Assembly: GCF_018398875.1 (NCBI RefSeq)
Contig: NZ_JAGWDK010000008.1
Span: forward strand, 62,001 to 126,000
Origin: Bradyrhizobium sp. sGM-13
Lineage (GTDB): Bacteria; Pseudomonadota; Alphaproteobacteria; Rhizobiales; Xanthobacteraceae
Reading direction: 5' to 3'
DNA: 64,000 nucleotides
The notes beneath the pieces were generated by a model that was given only the letters and a program-made list of their open reading frames with translations, had not been told where the DNA came from and did no database searches. Positions 36,897 to 45,236 of this stretch are shown piece by piece. The position numbers and the translations under genes were made by a program. Positions within the stretch are counted from its first letter, which is position 1. The number at the start of each line of letters is the position of its first letter.

Positions 36897-37349
36897 GTGT
36901 CCAACAAAGTACTAGTCGTAGCGTCTGGAGGGGGCCACTGGATTCAAATGCGCCGGCTACGACCCGCATTCGCAGGATTGGAGGTTGCATTTGCAAGTGT
37001 TCATTCAGCGTATGCCGAGGAGGTTCCGGGTCATCGCTTCTATGCCATCCGCGACGTGACACGCTGGGACCGAATTGGGTTGGCGATTTTGGTCGCTCAG
37101 CTGACATTTATCCTCCTGCGTGAGCGTCCGCATGTAGTCGTCACGACGGGGTCGGCTCCTGGCATGATCGCCCTGGCGCTTGCGAAATGCCTGTTGCGAT
37201 CCAGAACGATGTGGATCGATAGCATCGCCAATTGTGAACAAATATCCGGATCGGGAGCGCGGGCGAAACGTTTCAGCGATGTGTGGCTGACCCAGTGGCC
37301 ACATTTACAGCGGACAAGCGGCCCCGATTGTTGGGGAGCAGTCCTATGA
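36897..37349 (+). CDS. pssD: PssD/Alg14-like glycosyltransferase membrane subunit
   Basis: A protein of 150 residues from GTG 36897, with ggag 8 bases upstream; the ORF extends to 36813 without a ribosome-binding site. VLVVASGGGHWIQM is the Alg14 opening. VTTGSAPGMIALALAKCLL is a conserved central motif after a hydrophobic stretch that anchors the protein. The stop overlaps the start of pssE (ATGA). PssD and PssE in Rhizobium together form a glucuronosyl-beta-1,4-glucosyl transferase for EPS; sugar specificity here is an inference. Confidence 0.85.
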   Translation: MSNKVLVVASGGGHWIQMRRLRPAFAGLEVAFASVHSAYAEEVPGHRFYAIRDVTRWDRIGLAILVAQLTFILLRERPHVVVTTGSAPGMIALALAKCLLRSRTMWIDSIANCEQISGSGARAKRFSDVWLTQWPHLQRTSGPDCWGAVL

Positions 37350-37828
37350 TCTTTGTGACTGTTGGCTCGATGATGGCCTTCGATCGCCTGATCCTTTGCA
37401 TGGATAAATGGGCGCTGGCGCACGCCGATTGTGAGGTTCTGGCCCAGATTGGCGGTGGCACTTATCGGCCAAGCCACATGCGCTGCACACGAATGCTTTC
37501 GCCGAGCAAGTTTCAGGAAGCAGTCCGCGATGCGGCGGTTGTGGTCGCCCATGCCGGAATGGGGAGCTACTTCGTCGCCGCTGAAATGCACAAGCCGATC
37601 GTGATGCTGCCGCGGCTCGCAGCGAATCGGGAGCACACGACTGACCATCAGCTCCACACCATCAAGTGGCTTCGCGACAGGCCAGGCGTTTTTGCTGCCA
37701 TGTCGGATGACGAACTCGATTCTGCGATCGATAGGGCGCTGAAAAGCGCATCTGCTGCCGGCGCGAATTTCGCGGATTTTGCGCCGGAGCCGTTTCTGAT
37801 GCGGGTGCGACATTTTTTGGTCAATTGA
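37346..37828 (+). CDS. pssE: PssE/Alg13-like glycosyltransferase catalytic subunit
   Basis: A protein of 160 residues from ATG 37346, overlapping pssD by 4 bases. MIFVTVGSMMAFDRLI is the Alg13-type start (usually TVGTxxxxF). VVVAHAGMGSYFVA is the UDP-sugar binding loop, corresponding to the HAGxGS motif of GT28 enzymes. It acts on the cytoplasmic face together with membrane-anchored PssD. The next gene starts 30 bases downstream. Confidence 0.87.
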   Translation: MIFVTVGSMMAFDRLILCMDKWALAHADCEVLAQIGGGTYRPSHMRCTRMLSPSKFQEAVRDAAVVVAHAGMGSYFVAAEMHKPIVMLPRLAANREHTTDHQLHTIKWLRDRPGVFAAMSDDELDSAIDRALKSASAAGANFADFAPEPFLMRVRHFLVN

Positions 37829-37857
37829 GAGCCGCTCTCTGTATTGAGGAGACCTCC

Positions 37858-38967
37858 ATGGTTAACGTTGGGCTGATCGGGCTGGGCAAAATGGGCCTCT
37901 CCCATCTTGCAATTGTCAACACGCATCCTGCGGCTAAGCTGATCGGAGTTTGCGACACCGCCAGCTACTTGTGCAGCGTCCTGCACAAATATACAGGCAT
38001 CGAGGTCTTTTCCGATTATCGACAATTGCTCGACCAGAAGTCGCTCGATGCGGTTATCATTGCGACGCCTTCCCGATTTCATAGCGAAATAGTCCGTGAG
38101 GCTCTCCGCAGAAATCTGCACGTGTTCTGCGAAAAGCCATTTTGTCTCGATGCGGCCGAGGGACTTGAGTTGGCTGAGCTGGCCGACCGGAAGGGTGTCG
38201 TCAATCAAGTCGGATATCACTACCGATTCGTCGGATCGTTTAACGAAGCCAAGCGTCTACTCGATGCGCAGGCGCTTGGCCGACTTCATCACGTCAGGGT
38301 CGAAGCCTATGGCCCGGTGGTGTTGCGGCCCAAAGGGGCGACGTGGCGGACGAAGGGCAGCGAGGGCGGGGGCTGCCTCTATGACTACGCGTGCCATGCA
38401 ATCGATATCGTGAATTATCTCGTTGGCACGCCCAACGCCGTGAGCGGAACTGTGCTCAACAGAGTCTTTTCCCGGGATGTGGACGACGAAGTCTACGCGA
38501 CGATGCATTTTGCCGATGGCATGACGGGCATGATTGCCGCCAATTGGAGCGATGACAGCCTTCGCAGAATGTCAACGCAGGTCACACTCTGGGGCACGAA
38601 TGGCCGTATGATCGTCGACCGTCAGGAAGTGAAGACATTTCTTCGAGCCGCGGCAGGGAGCGCTGTTGTGGCAAAAGAAGGTTGGGACGTTCGTTACACA
38701 ACCGATTTTCATAATGATGTTTGGTATTACCTGCGGGGCGAGGAGTACTCTGCGCAGCTCGACCACTTCTTCCGATGCATCGTGGACGGTCGCCGGGAGA
38801 ATATCTCGTCCTTCGCATCTGCGGCGCAAACGGATCGTGTGGTTTCCGCGATGTTGCAAAATGCCGGAGACGCGAAGCGCCGAGTGGATTCTAGCCTCAC
38901 GATCCCAGATCAGAGCCGGAGCCGCTCAGGAGGCTTCCTGTCCTCGGTGAAGGCTGCACTGACCTAG
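37858..38967 (+). CDS. Gfo/Idh/MocA-family oxidoreductase
   Basis: A protein of 369 residues from ATG 37858, with gaggagacctcc upstream. Rossmann motif GLIGLGKMGLSH, then EKPFCLD (catalytic Lys of the EKP motif). The YDYACHAID segment carries the family's C-terminal-domain Asp/His residues. It oxidises or reduces a nucleotide sugar or sugar with NAD(P). Its place directly after pssE and before the aldo/keto-reductase-like gene indicates synthesis of an unusual EPS sugar. The substrate cannot be assigned. Confidence 0.88.
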   Translation: MVNVGLIGLGKMGLSHLAIVNTHPAAKLIGVCDTASYLCSVLHKYTGIEVFSDYRQLLDQKSLDAVIIATPSRFHSEIVREALRRNLHVFCEKPFCLDAAEGLELAELADRKGVVNQVGYHYRFVGSFNEAKRLLDAQALGRLHHVRVEAYGPVVLRPKGATWRTKGSEGGGCLYDYACHAIDIVNYLVGTPNAVSGTVLNRVFSRDVDDEVYATMHFADGMTGMIAANWSDDSLRRMSTQVTLWGTNGRMIVDRQEVKTFLRAAAGSAVVAKEGWDVRYTTDFHNDVWYYLRGEEYSAQLDHFFRCIVDGRRENISSFASAAQTDRVVSAMLQNAGDAKRRVDSSLTIPDQSRSRSGGFLSSVKAALT

Positions 38968-38995
38968 GAATGCCCTTCCGAGGGCGGAGGATCCG

Positions 38996-39913
38996 ATGGA
39001 GCGAATACTATTTGGCGACAATCAGTTCTTCGGTATCAATCACATGTCCGAAGAAAAAGCGCGGGCACAGGCCATGCGCTTCGGGGATCTCCGGGAAATC
39101 ATTGATTTGTTGGACGCCGCCTATGACAGCGGTATCCACGTCTTCATGTGTACCACGCATGATCGAGTCGGTGAGATCTGCGCGCACGTCCGTTTGCACC
39201 CGGAGCGATATTCGAAGCTCGAGTTTTATCCCTGCATGCCATACGCCCACAAGTACGCGAATGCCGTGACAGAGCACGGAATGATCGATGCATTGAAGCG
39301 CTTTCTGCCCACGGAAGGCGCCCTTTCTGCGCTGGTGCGGGGTGGCGTATCGGTGGCGACGAGAGACGTGGAGGGCATGGCGCGGCTCTTGATTGATGCT
39401 GAGATGAAAATGTTCAGCGGGCTGAGAACGCCGGTTATCTTTCTCCAGAACGTGGTTACCGACCTATTGCTTGGGATGGGGGTCAAGGACGCGTTTCGCA
39501 TTTTTGCCGACCACGTGCGCGAGCGCTACAACGCGGAACCAGGCTTCATAACAATGAACTTGCCGCATCTCCTTGATGTTCTTGAGGAACTAGGGATACC
39601 GAATCCAATCGTGTGCGCCAACATAAACAAGATTGGTTTTCGAATGTGCGGAGGCATCAAGCTTTACGAAGAGGAAATTGCCTCGCGCAGATTCAGGCCC
39701 GTGGCAATGTCTGTTTTAGCTTCCGGTGCGATTTCGCCGCGCGAAGCCATCGAGTACGTTTGTCGACAGAAAAAAATCCAATCGATCGTTTTCGGTGCTT
39801 CGAGCAAACAGCACATCAGGGAGATAAAGCAACACATTGAGGACTTCGATAGCCGTACGAAAAATGGGGTTGCACCGGTTACGTCGATCCACGAGGCCGG
39901 TGGAATAGTGTAG
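38996..39913 (+). CDS. Uncharacterised TIM-barrel protein, aldo/keto-reductase-like
   Basis: A protein of 305 residues with a good ribosome-binding site (ggaggatccg). The start ERILFGDNQFFGINHMSEE and the end (MSVLASGAISPREAIEYV, then QSIVFGASSKQHIREI) resemble the first and last strands of an aldo/keto-reductase barrel. The usual Asp-Tyr-Lys-His tetrad is not evident. It forms an operon with the preceding oxidoreductase (28-base gap). It may be an epimerase, lyase or non-redox barrel in sugar synthesis. No specific function is claimed. Confidence 0.7.
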   Translation: MERILFGDNQFFGINHMSEEKARAQAMRFGDLREIIDLLDAAYDSGIHVFMCTTHDRVGEICAHVRLHPERYSKLEFYPCMPYAHKYANAVTEHGMIDALKRFLPTEGALSALVRGGVSVATRDVEGMARLLIDAEMKMFSGLRTPVIFLQNVVTDLLLGMGVKDAFRIFADHVRERYNAEPGFITMNLPHLLDVLEELGIPNPIVCANINKIGFRMCGGIKLYEEEIASRRFRPVAMSVLASGAISPREAIEYVCRQKKIQSIVFGASSKQHIREIKQHIEDFDSRTKNGVAPVTSIHEAGGIV

Positions 39914-40255
39914 CGTCGACCGTGTTGGATTTCATCGCGCTGCTCGCCAAGATCGCTCGGCTCGCCTCGGAATTATTCTCCTTGATCCGGTCGAGCAGCG
40001 CCTTCGAAAAGGTGCGATTTGCTCGATCGCCCAGATGACGAACTGACGCCCGCCCTCTTTATCGATCGACATCACACGCTCTGGAAGCGTCGTCGCAAGG
40101 CTTCGAAAGAAGCGCGCGCAGGCAGCGCGGGTATGAAGCGCACAACGGCCGACCGGGGGTCCCTGCCGCGGCCTATCAATGCGCCGCTACACTTGGCTTG
40201 TCCCTTCTCGACCTGCTCCGCCGGATTGGTGCGCTCGAGGACGGTCTCGCTTTTC
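39914..40255. other. Intergenic region, no convincing gene
   Basis: Short overlapping frames occur on both strands. A minus-strand peptide KALLDRIKENNSEASRAI at about 39930-40010 looks protein-like and may be a gene remnant, but no family was recognised. Confidence 0.4.
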
Positions 40256-41305
40256 TCAAGCAAGCCGGATACGGTCAAGATTTGCTGACGATTCAATACG
40301 CATTTTCTCCCCCGCCTCATCGTACAAGAACGACAGAAAAGCATAGCGACGATTGAGCGTGACCGGCGTGACCTCGTGCAGCAAGGAACACGAAAATACG
40401 ATGGCCTCACCAATCGCTGCGCGATAAATCTTGCGGCCATATTCGGGGAAGACTAGATCGCCGCCGCCGTAACCGTCATTGAGGTTAATGGTCAGCGCGA
40501 AACGACGATGCGCATTGATTGCTGCGGTATTGTCTCGGTGTGGCCGAAAATAGCCACCGGTCCTCGCATCATAGCAGCCAACGAGCCAACGCTCGATGCG
40601 CGTGGTTTCGAATTGAAAGGCTCGGAAAACCAATGGCAACAGGCGGGTCGCCAGCAACTCTCTGCAACGGATGACCGCCGGCTCATCCGCGATGTAATAG
40701 TCCAACCGCTTGCGGAATTCCGGATTGAAGCGCTTGAGCGCCTCGCCCTTGCGCTCGATGGCACCGATTTCGCGCCCACCCGTTTCGTCGTAGAGATTGA
40801 TCAGGCGCTCGCACAACGGACGGTCGAAAACCAGCGGCACGATCAGGACCGGCGCATTGCTTTCCCCGTCGTTGTTCGTCAATAGCGATGTCAGCGTCGA
40901 GCGGATATGGGCGGCAAAGAGGCTGGGATCGTTCAGCGCTACGACGTCAATGACCTGCATTGCCGGGCTGAGGACGAACGCTACCGGTCGCACCGGCGAG
41001 GTTAGCCCGTAACGCAGCGTGCCATGGCCCTGCCCATCCAACAGATAGAGATGCCCCGCACGACTTTGCGGCAAAGCGCCTTCGCTAAAATCCTCGGGGC
41101 GGTTGCCTACCGCGACACAGAGCGCGCGATCTCCGTCGAAAAGCGGGCAGTGTTCAATCTGGGCCAACGCTTCGACAACGGGTGGGGTCGCATGGCCGAA
41201 GAAGAACAGCACAAGATAGCGGCCGCCAAGTTCATCGAAGTGAACTATCTCACCGGCATCCTTCGCTGCCAAGAACCAAGGCGCAGGTTCGCCGACGCCG
41301 ATCAC
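40256..41305 (-). CDS. Redoxin (AhpC/TSA-like) fused to Fe(II)/2-oxoglutarate dioxygenase domain
   Basis: A protein of 349 residues from GTG 41305 (gggaaGTG). Residues 1-150 are a thioredoxin-like peroxiredoxin fold (GVGEPAPWFLA, VLFFFGHA) in which the peroxidatic Cys position has no obvious Cys. Residues 160-335 are a prolyl-4-hydroxylase-type domain with iron ligands His256, Asp258 and His310, and the 2OG-binding Arg near 319. The combination is found in bacterial proteins of unknown substrate. The GTG overlaps the stop of a 23-codon ORF. Other possible starts lie upstream in the same frame (to 41479). Confidence 0.8.
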   Translation of the reverse strand: MIGVGEPAPWFLAAKDAGEIVHFDELGGRYLVLFFFGHATPPVVEALAQIEHCPLFDGDRALCVAVGNRPEDFSEGALPQSRAGHLYLLDGQGHGTLRYGLTSPVRPVAFVLSPAMQVIDVVALNDPSLFAAHIRSTLTSLLTNNDGESNAPVLIVPLVFDRPLCERLINLYDETGGREIGAIERKGEALKRFNPEFRKRLDYYIADEPAVIRCRELLATRLLPLVFRAFQFETTRIERWLVGCYDARTGGYFRPHRDNTAAINAHRRFALTINLNDGYGGGDLVFPEYGRKIYRAAIGEAIVFSCSLLHEVTPVTLNRRYAFLSFLYDEAGEKMRIESSANLDRIRLA

Positions 41306-41373
41306 TTCCCGACCCCCAAAATATGGCGGCCCAATTCCTCGAGTAATCGCGGAATCGCATAGAGAGTGGTCAT
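41302..41373 (-). CDS. Short upstream ORF coupled to the dioxygenase gene
   Basis: ATG 41373 to TGA 41302, 23 residues (MTTLYAIPRLLEELGRHILG and three more). Its TGA overlaps the GTG of the redoxin-dioxygenase gene (GTGA). This suggests translational coupling, or an N-terminus separated from the main gene by a frameshift. No homologue is recognised. Confidence 0.35.
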   Translation of the reverse strand: MTTLYAIPRLLEELGRHILGVGK

Positions 41374-41906
41374 TGTCCTGGTCCCTGAAATTCGACGAGC
41401 GGATCGCGTTCGCCAACGGCGAGGCGCTGCAAACGCCGCACGACACCCAGCAGCACATGCCGGCTCTTCCGAAACGCATACAGCGGCAAGTCGGAGTGGC
41501 TGACAGCGATGGAAAAGCTGCTCTCAGGCCACTGAGGAAGTGATGCTCAGGAATAATGGCGCTCTCAAGGCGCGTGGGGCCGGAGCTCTCTCGGCAACGT
41601 ACATGCCAGATTAAGCCGATATGCTCTTGGTTGTTCTATCCCTGAAATGGGCGGTCCGCGCACACGCAAGGGATTTGCCGCGATTGGCGAGGACGTGGGT
41701 CCGTGTCGCCAGGATCAGCTCGTCCAATCTCCAGTAGCTCAGAAGCTCACGGTCAAGCCTCCGAACCAAGGTGCGAAACCTGTCCGGCCTTGTGGCTCGT
41801 TTCCGCTAACTCACTCCCTCGGGCGTCAAGCGCATTTGCAAGGGGCTCGTCGCAAGCCCGGTGCTCGCCGATATACCGCCCCGAGTGCTCACGCACCCGA
41901 GGCTCA
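41374..41906. other. Intergenic region between the dioxygenase gene and the type I secretion operon
   Basis: No gene assigned. A minus-strand stretch near 41660-41790 reads RTLVRRLDRELLSYWRLDEL and looks protein-like, perhaps a remnant, but its family is unknown to me. Confidence 0.35.
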
Positions 41907-43220
41907 TCAGCGCTCCTTTAGCGCGTGCTGCGCTTGATCCCGCAAGGGCTTGATCAGGTAGGACAGTGCGGTTCTCGACTGCGTCTTGATAAAGACCTCG
42001 ACCGGCATGCCTGGCATCAGCTTGGACGAACCGAGCTTTGCCAGTTCCTCGGGCTTGAGCAGCACGCGAGCTGTATAATAGCTCGCGCCCGTTCGCTGCT
42101 CCTGTGTGAGGTCCGCGGAGACCACGGCGACTTCCCCGTCTATTTCGGGAGTCGTCTTCTGATCGAAGGCCGCAAACCGAAGCGTCGCCGATTGACCAAC
42201 ATAGACCTGATCAATTTCTCGGGGAGCAATCTTGACCTCAACTGCGAGGGCGTCGGCATCCGGCACGATGAGCATGATCTGCTCGCCCGGGGCGATCACG
42301 CCTCCGACAGTATGGACCGCAAGCTGATGAACTCGGCCGGACTGGGGTGCTCGAATGTCGATGCGATTGAGTTGGTCCACGGCAGCGATCTTGCGCTCAG
42401 CAAGTTCGGACAGCTTTGAGCGGGTTTCTATCAAGTCCTTGCCAACCTCGGTTCGCAGATCCTGATCGATTTGAATGATCTGAAGTTCGACCTCGGCGAT
42501 TTTGCCCTTTGCCTGCGCGATCATCCCGGCCAGTTGACTACGCTCGCCCTCCAGACGAGCGCTGTCGCGCTCCAGCGCGTTGAGGCGAGCAATCGGCACG
42601 AGATTCTTCTGCCAGAGGCCGCGAACTCCCTCCAGTTCCCCAAGGATGAAATTGACTTCCTTCTGCTTGGCCTCGGCTTGTCCTGTATAGCCCTTGATTT
42701 CGTCCTGTAGCTGCGCTCGTCGCTCCTTGAGCTGCGACTTCTGCCCGTTCCGGGCCTGGCCGCGAAGGTCAAATAACGCCCGTTCGGCAGCGATGGCGCG
42801 CCCGGCTTCGGAACGGCTGTCTTTCATCCTTTCCAGCAGCGCCTTCGGAAATGCGATCTCGTCGACGCTGTCCCGTTCCGCTTCGAGGCGAGCCTGGCGA
42901 GCGAGCAGTTCGTCGAGGCTCTTGGTGACGATCGTCGCGTTAGCCAGTGTCTGTGTTTCATCGAGACGAATTAGTATGTCACCCGCACTAACCTTGTCTC
43001 CGTCCCGCACCCGCAGTTCGCCGACAATACCGCCGGTGCCGTGCTGAACTTTCTTCACGCTCGAATCGACAACGACGACGCCTTGTCCGATCACGGCGCC
43101 TGACAACTGCGAAGTTGCTGCCCAGCCGCCGATTCCAAACGTCACGAAAGTCGTCATGATGATCCCGATGACCATGTATCGCTGAATCGAGTGCAGCGCC
43201 GGGGTTACCGCACTGTCCAT
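41907..43220 (-). CDS. prsE: Type I secretion membrane-fusion protein (HlyD/PrsE-like)
   Basis: A protein of 437 residues. A single N-terminal membrane helix (about 17-38) is followed by a lipoyl half-motif (GVVVVDSSVKKVQHGTGGIV), long coiled-coil helices (about 95-290) and a beta-barrel with DIRAPQSGRVHQLAVHTVGG. The C-terminus is MPVEVFIKTQSRTALSYLIK, the family signature. It links the inner-membrane ATPase to a TolC-like channel, whose gene is not in the window. It overlaps prsD by 16 bases. Two broken copies of its 3' end lie at 35.5 and 36.4 kb. Confidence 0.92.
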   Translation of the reverse strand: MDSAVTPALHSIQRYMVIGIIMTTFVTFGIGGWAATSQLSGAVIGQGVVVVDSSVKKVQHGTGGIVGELRVRDGDKVSAGDILIRLDETQTLANATIVTKSLDELLARQARLEAERDSVDEIAFPKALLERMKDSRSEAGRAIAAERALFDLRGQARNGQKSQLKERRAQLQDEIKGYTGQAEAKQKEVNFILGELEGVRGLWQKNLVPIARLNALERDSARLEGERSQLAGMIAQAKGKIAEVELQIIQIDQDLRTEVGKDLIETRSKLSELAERKIAAVDQLNRIDIRAPQSGRVHQLAVHTVGGVIAPGEQIMLIVPDADALAVEVKIAPREIDQVYVGQSATLRFAAFDQKTTPEIDGEVAVVSADLTQEQRTGASYYTARVLLKPEELAKLGSSKLMPGMPVEVFIKTQSRTALSYLIKPLRDQAQHALKER

Positions 43221-45154
43221 CTGCCGCCTCCCTGGCTATCCGCCACCACCTTGAGCGGGACGGGTGTCCGCAGCACGGTCCTGAGAACCTCCTCTTTCGG
43301 ACCAAACGACTGCACTCTTCCATCGCCCACTACCAATACGTGATCGACGGCTTCAAGCGCTTTTGGACGATGGGCAACCACTACGACAATGCCCCCGCGG
43401 TTACGCACGTTGACGATTGCCTCGGTCAGCGCTGCCTCCCCCTCTGCATCGAGATTTGAGGTCGGCTCATCAAGCACGACCAGGAAGGGGTTGCCGTAGA
43501 AGGCACGCGCAAGCCCGATCCGCTGTCGCTGGCCAGCGGACAAGGACATTCCGCCCTCACCAACCTGGGTACTGTAGCCTTCCGGGAATGAAAGGATGAG
43601 ATCATGCACGCCTGCAATTCGCGCCGCTTCCAGGACGGCGTCCGGGGTGGCTTCTAGATCGAATCGCGCAATATTAACGGCGATGCTGCCCTCGAACAGT
43701 TCGATATCCTGCGGCAGATAGCCGATATGTTTACCCAATGCTTCCGAGGACCATTGATCCAGCGCAGCGTTGTCGAGCTTGATCTTGCCACGAAGCCGTG
43801 GCCAGACACCAACAAGCGCACGGGCCAACGTCGACTTGCCGGCACCGCTCGGCCCGATGATTCCGACGGCCTCGCCCTTTCGCAGATGGAACGAAACGTC
43901 ATTAAGGATCAGCTTGTCTGAATCCGGCGCCGCGACATAAAGCTGCTCCACCACGAACGTTTCGGCCGGCGCCGGCAGCGCGAGCGGCTCCTTCTCCTTG
44001 GGCAGAAGTTCAAGCAGCTGATCCAGCCGTTGTCCGGACTGACGCGCGGCGACGAATCCTTTCCAGTTGGCGATCGCCGTCTCTACCGGGGCAAGTGCCC
44101 TCGCCGTCAGGATCGATCCAGCAATGATGATGCCGGCCGTAGATTCCTGATTGATGACAAGGACCGCGCCAACGGCAAGGACAAGCGACTGGAGAAATGA
44201 ACGAAACACCTTGGACAGCCCACCGAGTCCGCTCGCCACATCGCTCGTTGTCTCGTGTGCGGCAAGGTACTTGGTATTCGTGGCCTGCCAACGCTGCGCA
44301 GCCTGCCGCCTCATGCCCATGGCCTGCAGAACTTCGGCGTTTCGTCGCCCCTCCGCAGCAAGCGCACTACGTGAAACCGCCAACTGCGCAGATGCCTTTG
44401 CCGGGCCGCGCGTTCGCGTTTCTGTCAATACTGTTATGGAGACCAGCAATAGCCCACCGATCAGGGCGGTCACGCCGATCCAGAAATGAAAAAGGAAGCA
44501 GATGCCGAGATAAACGGGCATCCAGGGCAGGTCAAACAGCGCAGTTGGTCCGCCTCCCGAAAGAAAGCTTCGGACCTGATCAAGATCCCGAAGAGGCTGC
44601 ATGCCGTCGCCGTCGCCCCGGGTCTTCAGCGGAAGACGAACCATCGAATCGAAGACTCGCGCCCCCAGCGTTTCGTCGAAGTAGCGGCCAATGCGCGCGC
44701 TTATTCGATTTCGGACCAGATCCAGGCCACCCTGAAAGACGTAGAGCACTGTGGCAAGGAGCAAGAGCGCTACCAATGTCGGTATGCTCCGTCCGGGTAG
44801 CACCCGGTCATAGACCTGGAGCATGAAGAATGAGCCCGTGAGCATCAAAAGATTGCTCAGGCCACTGAACATTGCCAGGCCCCAAAAAATCCGCCGGCAA
44901 GACCCCAAGAAGGCCTTCATCTCAGATCGCGGTTCATCGTAGTCCCGCGTCGAGCGCCATCGCGGGAATAGGCGCTGTCGAATCGCTTCGACCAAACGCT
45001 CTGCCGATCCAATCAACTCTGAAATGCGCAAGCGCGAGCGCGCACGTTTCGCCAGGATCCCCAAGGCGGCGACAAATACCGCCCAATTCGATACGTCTAT
45101 TTCGTCTAACTTCTCAGACGGGAGGTTTTCCACCCGCCGTGCGAAACCAGTCAT
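43205..45154 (-). CDS. prsD: Type I secretion ABC transporter (permease-ATPase, PrsD-like)
   Basis: A protein of 649 residues from ATG 45154 (aagggg at good spacing); ATG 45175 would add 7 residues. The N-terminal cytoplasmic region carries EIDVSNWAVFVAALG. Six membrane helices follow between about 100 and 380, then the nucleotide-binding domain: Walker A GPSGAGKST near 433, signature MSLSAGQRQRIGLARAF, Walker B FLVVLDEPTSNLD. It is the energy unit of a PrtD/PrsD-type exporter. In Rhizobium leguminosarum, PrsD/PrsE export EPS-processing glycanases; the adjacent 1081-residue protein is the likely cargo here. Confidence 0.92.
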   Translation of the reverse strand: MTGFARRVENLPSEKLDEIDVSNWAVFVAALGILAKRARSRLRISELIGSAERLVEAIRQRLFPRWRSTRDYDEPRSEMKAFLGSCRRIFWGLAMFSGLSNLLMLTGSFFMLQVYDRVLPGRSIPTLVALLLLATVLYVFQGGLDLVRNRISARIGRYFDETLGARVFDSMVRLPLKTRGDGDGMQPLRDLDQVRSFLSGGGPTALFDLPWMPVYLGICFLFHFWIGVTALIGGLLLVSITVLTETRTRGPAKASAQLAVSRSALAAEGRRNAEVLQAMGMRRQAAQRWQATNTKYLAAHETTSDVASGLGGLSKVFRSFLQSLVLAVGAVLVINQESTAGIIIAGSILTARALAPVETAIANWKGFVAARQSGQRLDQLLELLPKEKEPLALPAPAETFVVEQLYVAAPDSDKLILNDVSFHLRKGEAVGIIGPSGAGKSTLARALVGVWPRLRGKIKLDNAALDQWSSEALGKHIGYLPQDIELFEGSIAVNIARFDLEATPDAVLEAARIAGVHDLILSFPEGYSTQVGEGGMSLSAGQRQRIGLARAFYGNPFLVVLDEPTSNLDAEGEAALTEAIVNVRNRGGIVVVVAHRPKALEAVDHVLVVGDGRVQSFGPKEEVLRTVLRTPVPLKVVADSQGGGRWTVR

Positions 45155-45236
45155 GGTACTTGCCCCTTGAACCATGCCCTTATTGAGGTGATATCCCCAA
45201 GGCAGATTTATACCAACTCCCTTTTACGAACCTTGC

